From Liolophura sinensis (lineage: Eukaryota; Mollusca; Polyplacophora; Chitonida; Chitonidae), in assembly GCF_032854445.1 (NCBI RefSeq), contig NC_088302.1, forward strand, positions 15,435,338 through 15,499,337: 64,000 nt of DNA, in the 5' to 3' direction. The notes beneath the pieces are model-generated. The model had not been told where the DNA came from. It ran no database searches and saw nothing but the letters and a program-made list of their open reading frames with translations. Positions within the stretch are counted from its first letter, which is position 1; each line of letters starts with the position of its first letter. This document shows positions 63,185-64,000 of this stretch, one piece after another. The position numbers and the translations under genes were made by a program.

Positions 63185-63715
63185 ACTGAAGACGGCACTA
63201 ATCTACGCGTCGAAATTGACATTCCTATACCATCCGTCAACCAAAATTGACATTCAAGGCCAATAAACATAAAAGCAAATTCCCAAAATGACGTTTAACA
63301 CAAATCAAGAAAGAATTAAGAAACTATATAGAGAAACAGTCAACAGTTTTCAATGATCTTGAAAAGAAGCAAGAAATGTTCTAGACGTCTGAGTGAAATC
63401 AATGTTAATGCCGTAATAAAATATTTATCTCCGTAGCGCTTGTATTGCAACTGTTTATATACCCAACGTGACGATCTAATTCACCACGATGAATATACAG
63501 GCTCCAGCAGTGAATTATGCGGAATCAGACTCAATCATGAAGCAGAACGTCACACATTCTGGGCGCTGTGTCCATATTTACTTGCAAGATAATTACACTC
63601 ATCGTAAAACTGAAGAAACTTAGAGTGAAGGCGTTTGATGGAATAACCTTGACAAACTAGTTTTCACAGTAACAAGATGTGATATTGGTTGAATTCACAT
63701 AACACACAGGATCAA
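63185..63715 (+). repeat. Unclassified repeat C, second long copy
   Basis: CTACGCGTCGAAATTGACAT, AAGCAAATTCCCAAAATGAC, GAGAAACAGTCAACAGTTTT, GAAACTTAGAGTGAAGGCGT and TTGATGGAATAACCTTGACA are collinear with 49915-50640 but with indels. The copy probably ends or is truncated near 63715. Confidence 0.7.
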
Positions 63716-64000
63716 GGCGAGGTATGTACAAGACATATGAAGGACCTTTCTGTATATCGCTTTTCAAATGAGAAATATTCTATGACGGTATTTTAATTTT
63801 AAAGACAATCTATGGCAGCCTGTGCTGTTCTCACTGGTTGAAAAGATACGTCGTGACTTTTTTATGAAATGGGGTAGTGCAGAAAGTCTAGAAGTGGATG
63901 TTACGTCTCCAACAAGAGTTTAAGAGTAAGTGCATACAACATTGGAGCGTACATGCTAATAGTTGTGTTATTAGAGAGTTACGTATAGCTGTGAATCAAC

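Overview
This is non-coding-rich animal nuclear DNA. It has long introns, AT-rich spacers, canonical GT/AG splice sites, many minisatellites and two families of tRNA-derived SINE. One SINE family ends in a tail containing GTAAAACACC and then AATAAATAAA. The other ends in GACGTTAAACCCC. From general experience these tails point to a lophotrochozoan, most likely a mollusc. No bacterial operon, virus, CRISPR array, rRNA or intact tRNA gene is visible.

The only protein-coding gene I can support is on the minus strand. It is the 5' part of a DEG/ENaC-superfamily sodium channel (ASIC / FMRFamide-gated / pickpocket-like). Four exons fit together by splice site, reading phase and family motif. They are 42145-42605 (start codon and cytosolic N-terminus), 27096-27263 (first membrane helix and the FPAVTICN motif), 10192-10307 (C...C...DF...LTDFGLCYTF) and 2891-3072 (NGLSLLLNVEQYEY and the following beta-rich segment). 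The gene covers at least 39.7 kb. Its later exons (cysteine-rich thumb, second membrane helix, C-terminus) must lie beyond the left edge. A short stretch of extracellular 'finger' domain between the second and third recognised exons is not firmly located. One candidate exon is at 25121-25222.

The N-terminal exon is unusual. It has a proline-rich stretch, a perfect 4-3 heptad of hydrophobic residues, and a His-Arg dipeptide where the family normally has the gating His-Gly.

The introns (3073-10191, 10308-27095, 27264-42144) carry several unrelated tandem arrays with 22, 26, 31, 32, 46, 61 and 98 bp units, TA and CT microsatellites, SINE copies including a head-to-head pair, and a strong imperfect hairpin at 34028-34102. 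Upstream of the start codon (42606-43330) is a GC-richer stretch with two minus-strand CCAAT boxes and a GC box, a plausible promoter. From about 43.6 kb to the right end I recognise no gene. That stretch holds SINEs, a long TA tract, a local duplication and two long related copies of an unclassified repeat (49915-50900 and 63185-63710).
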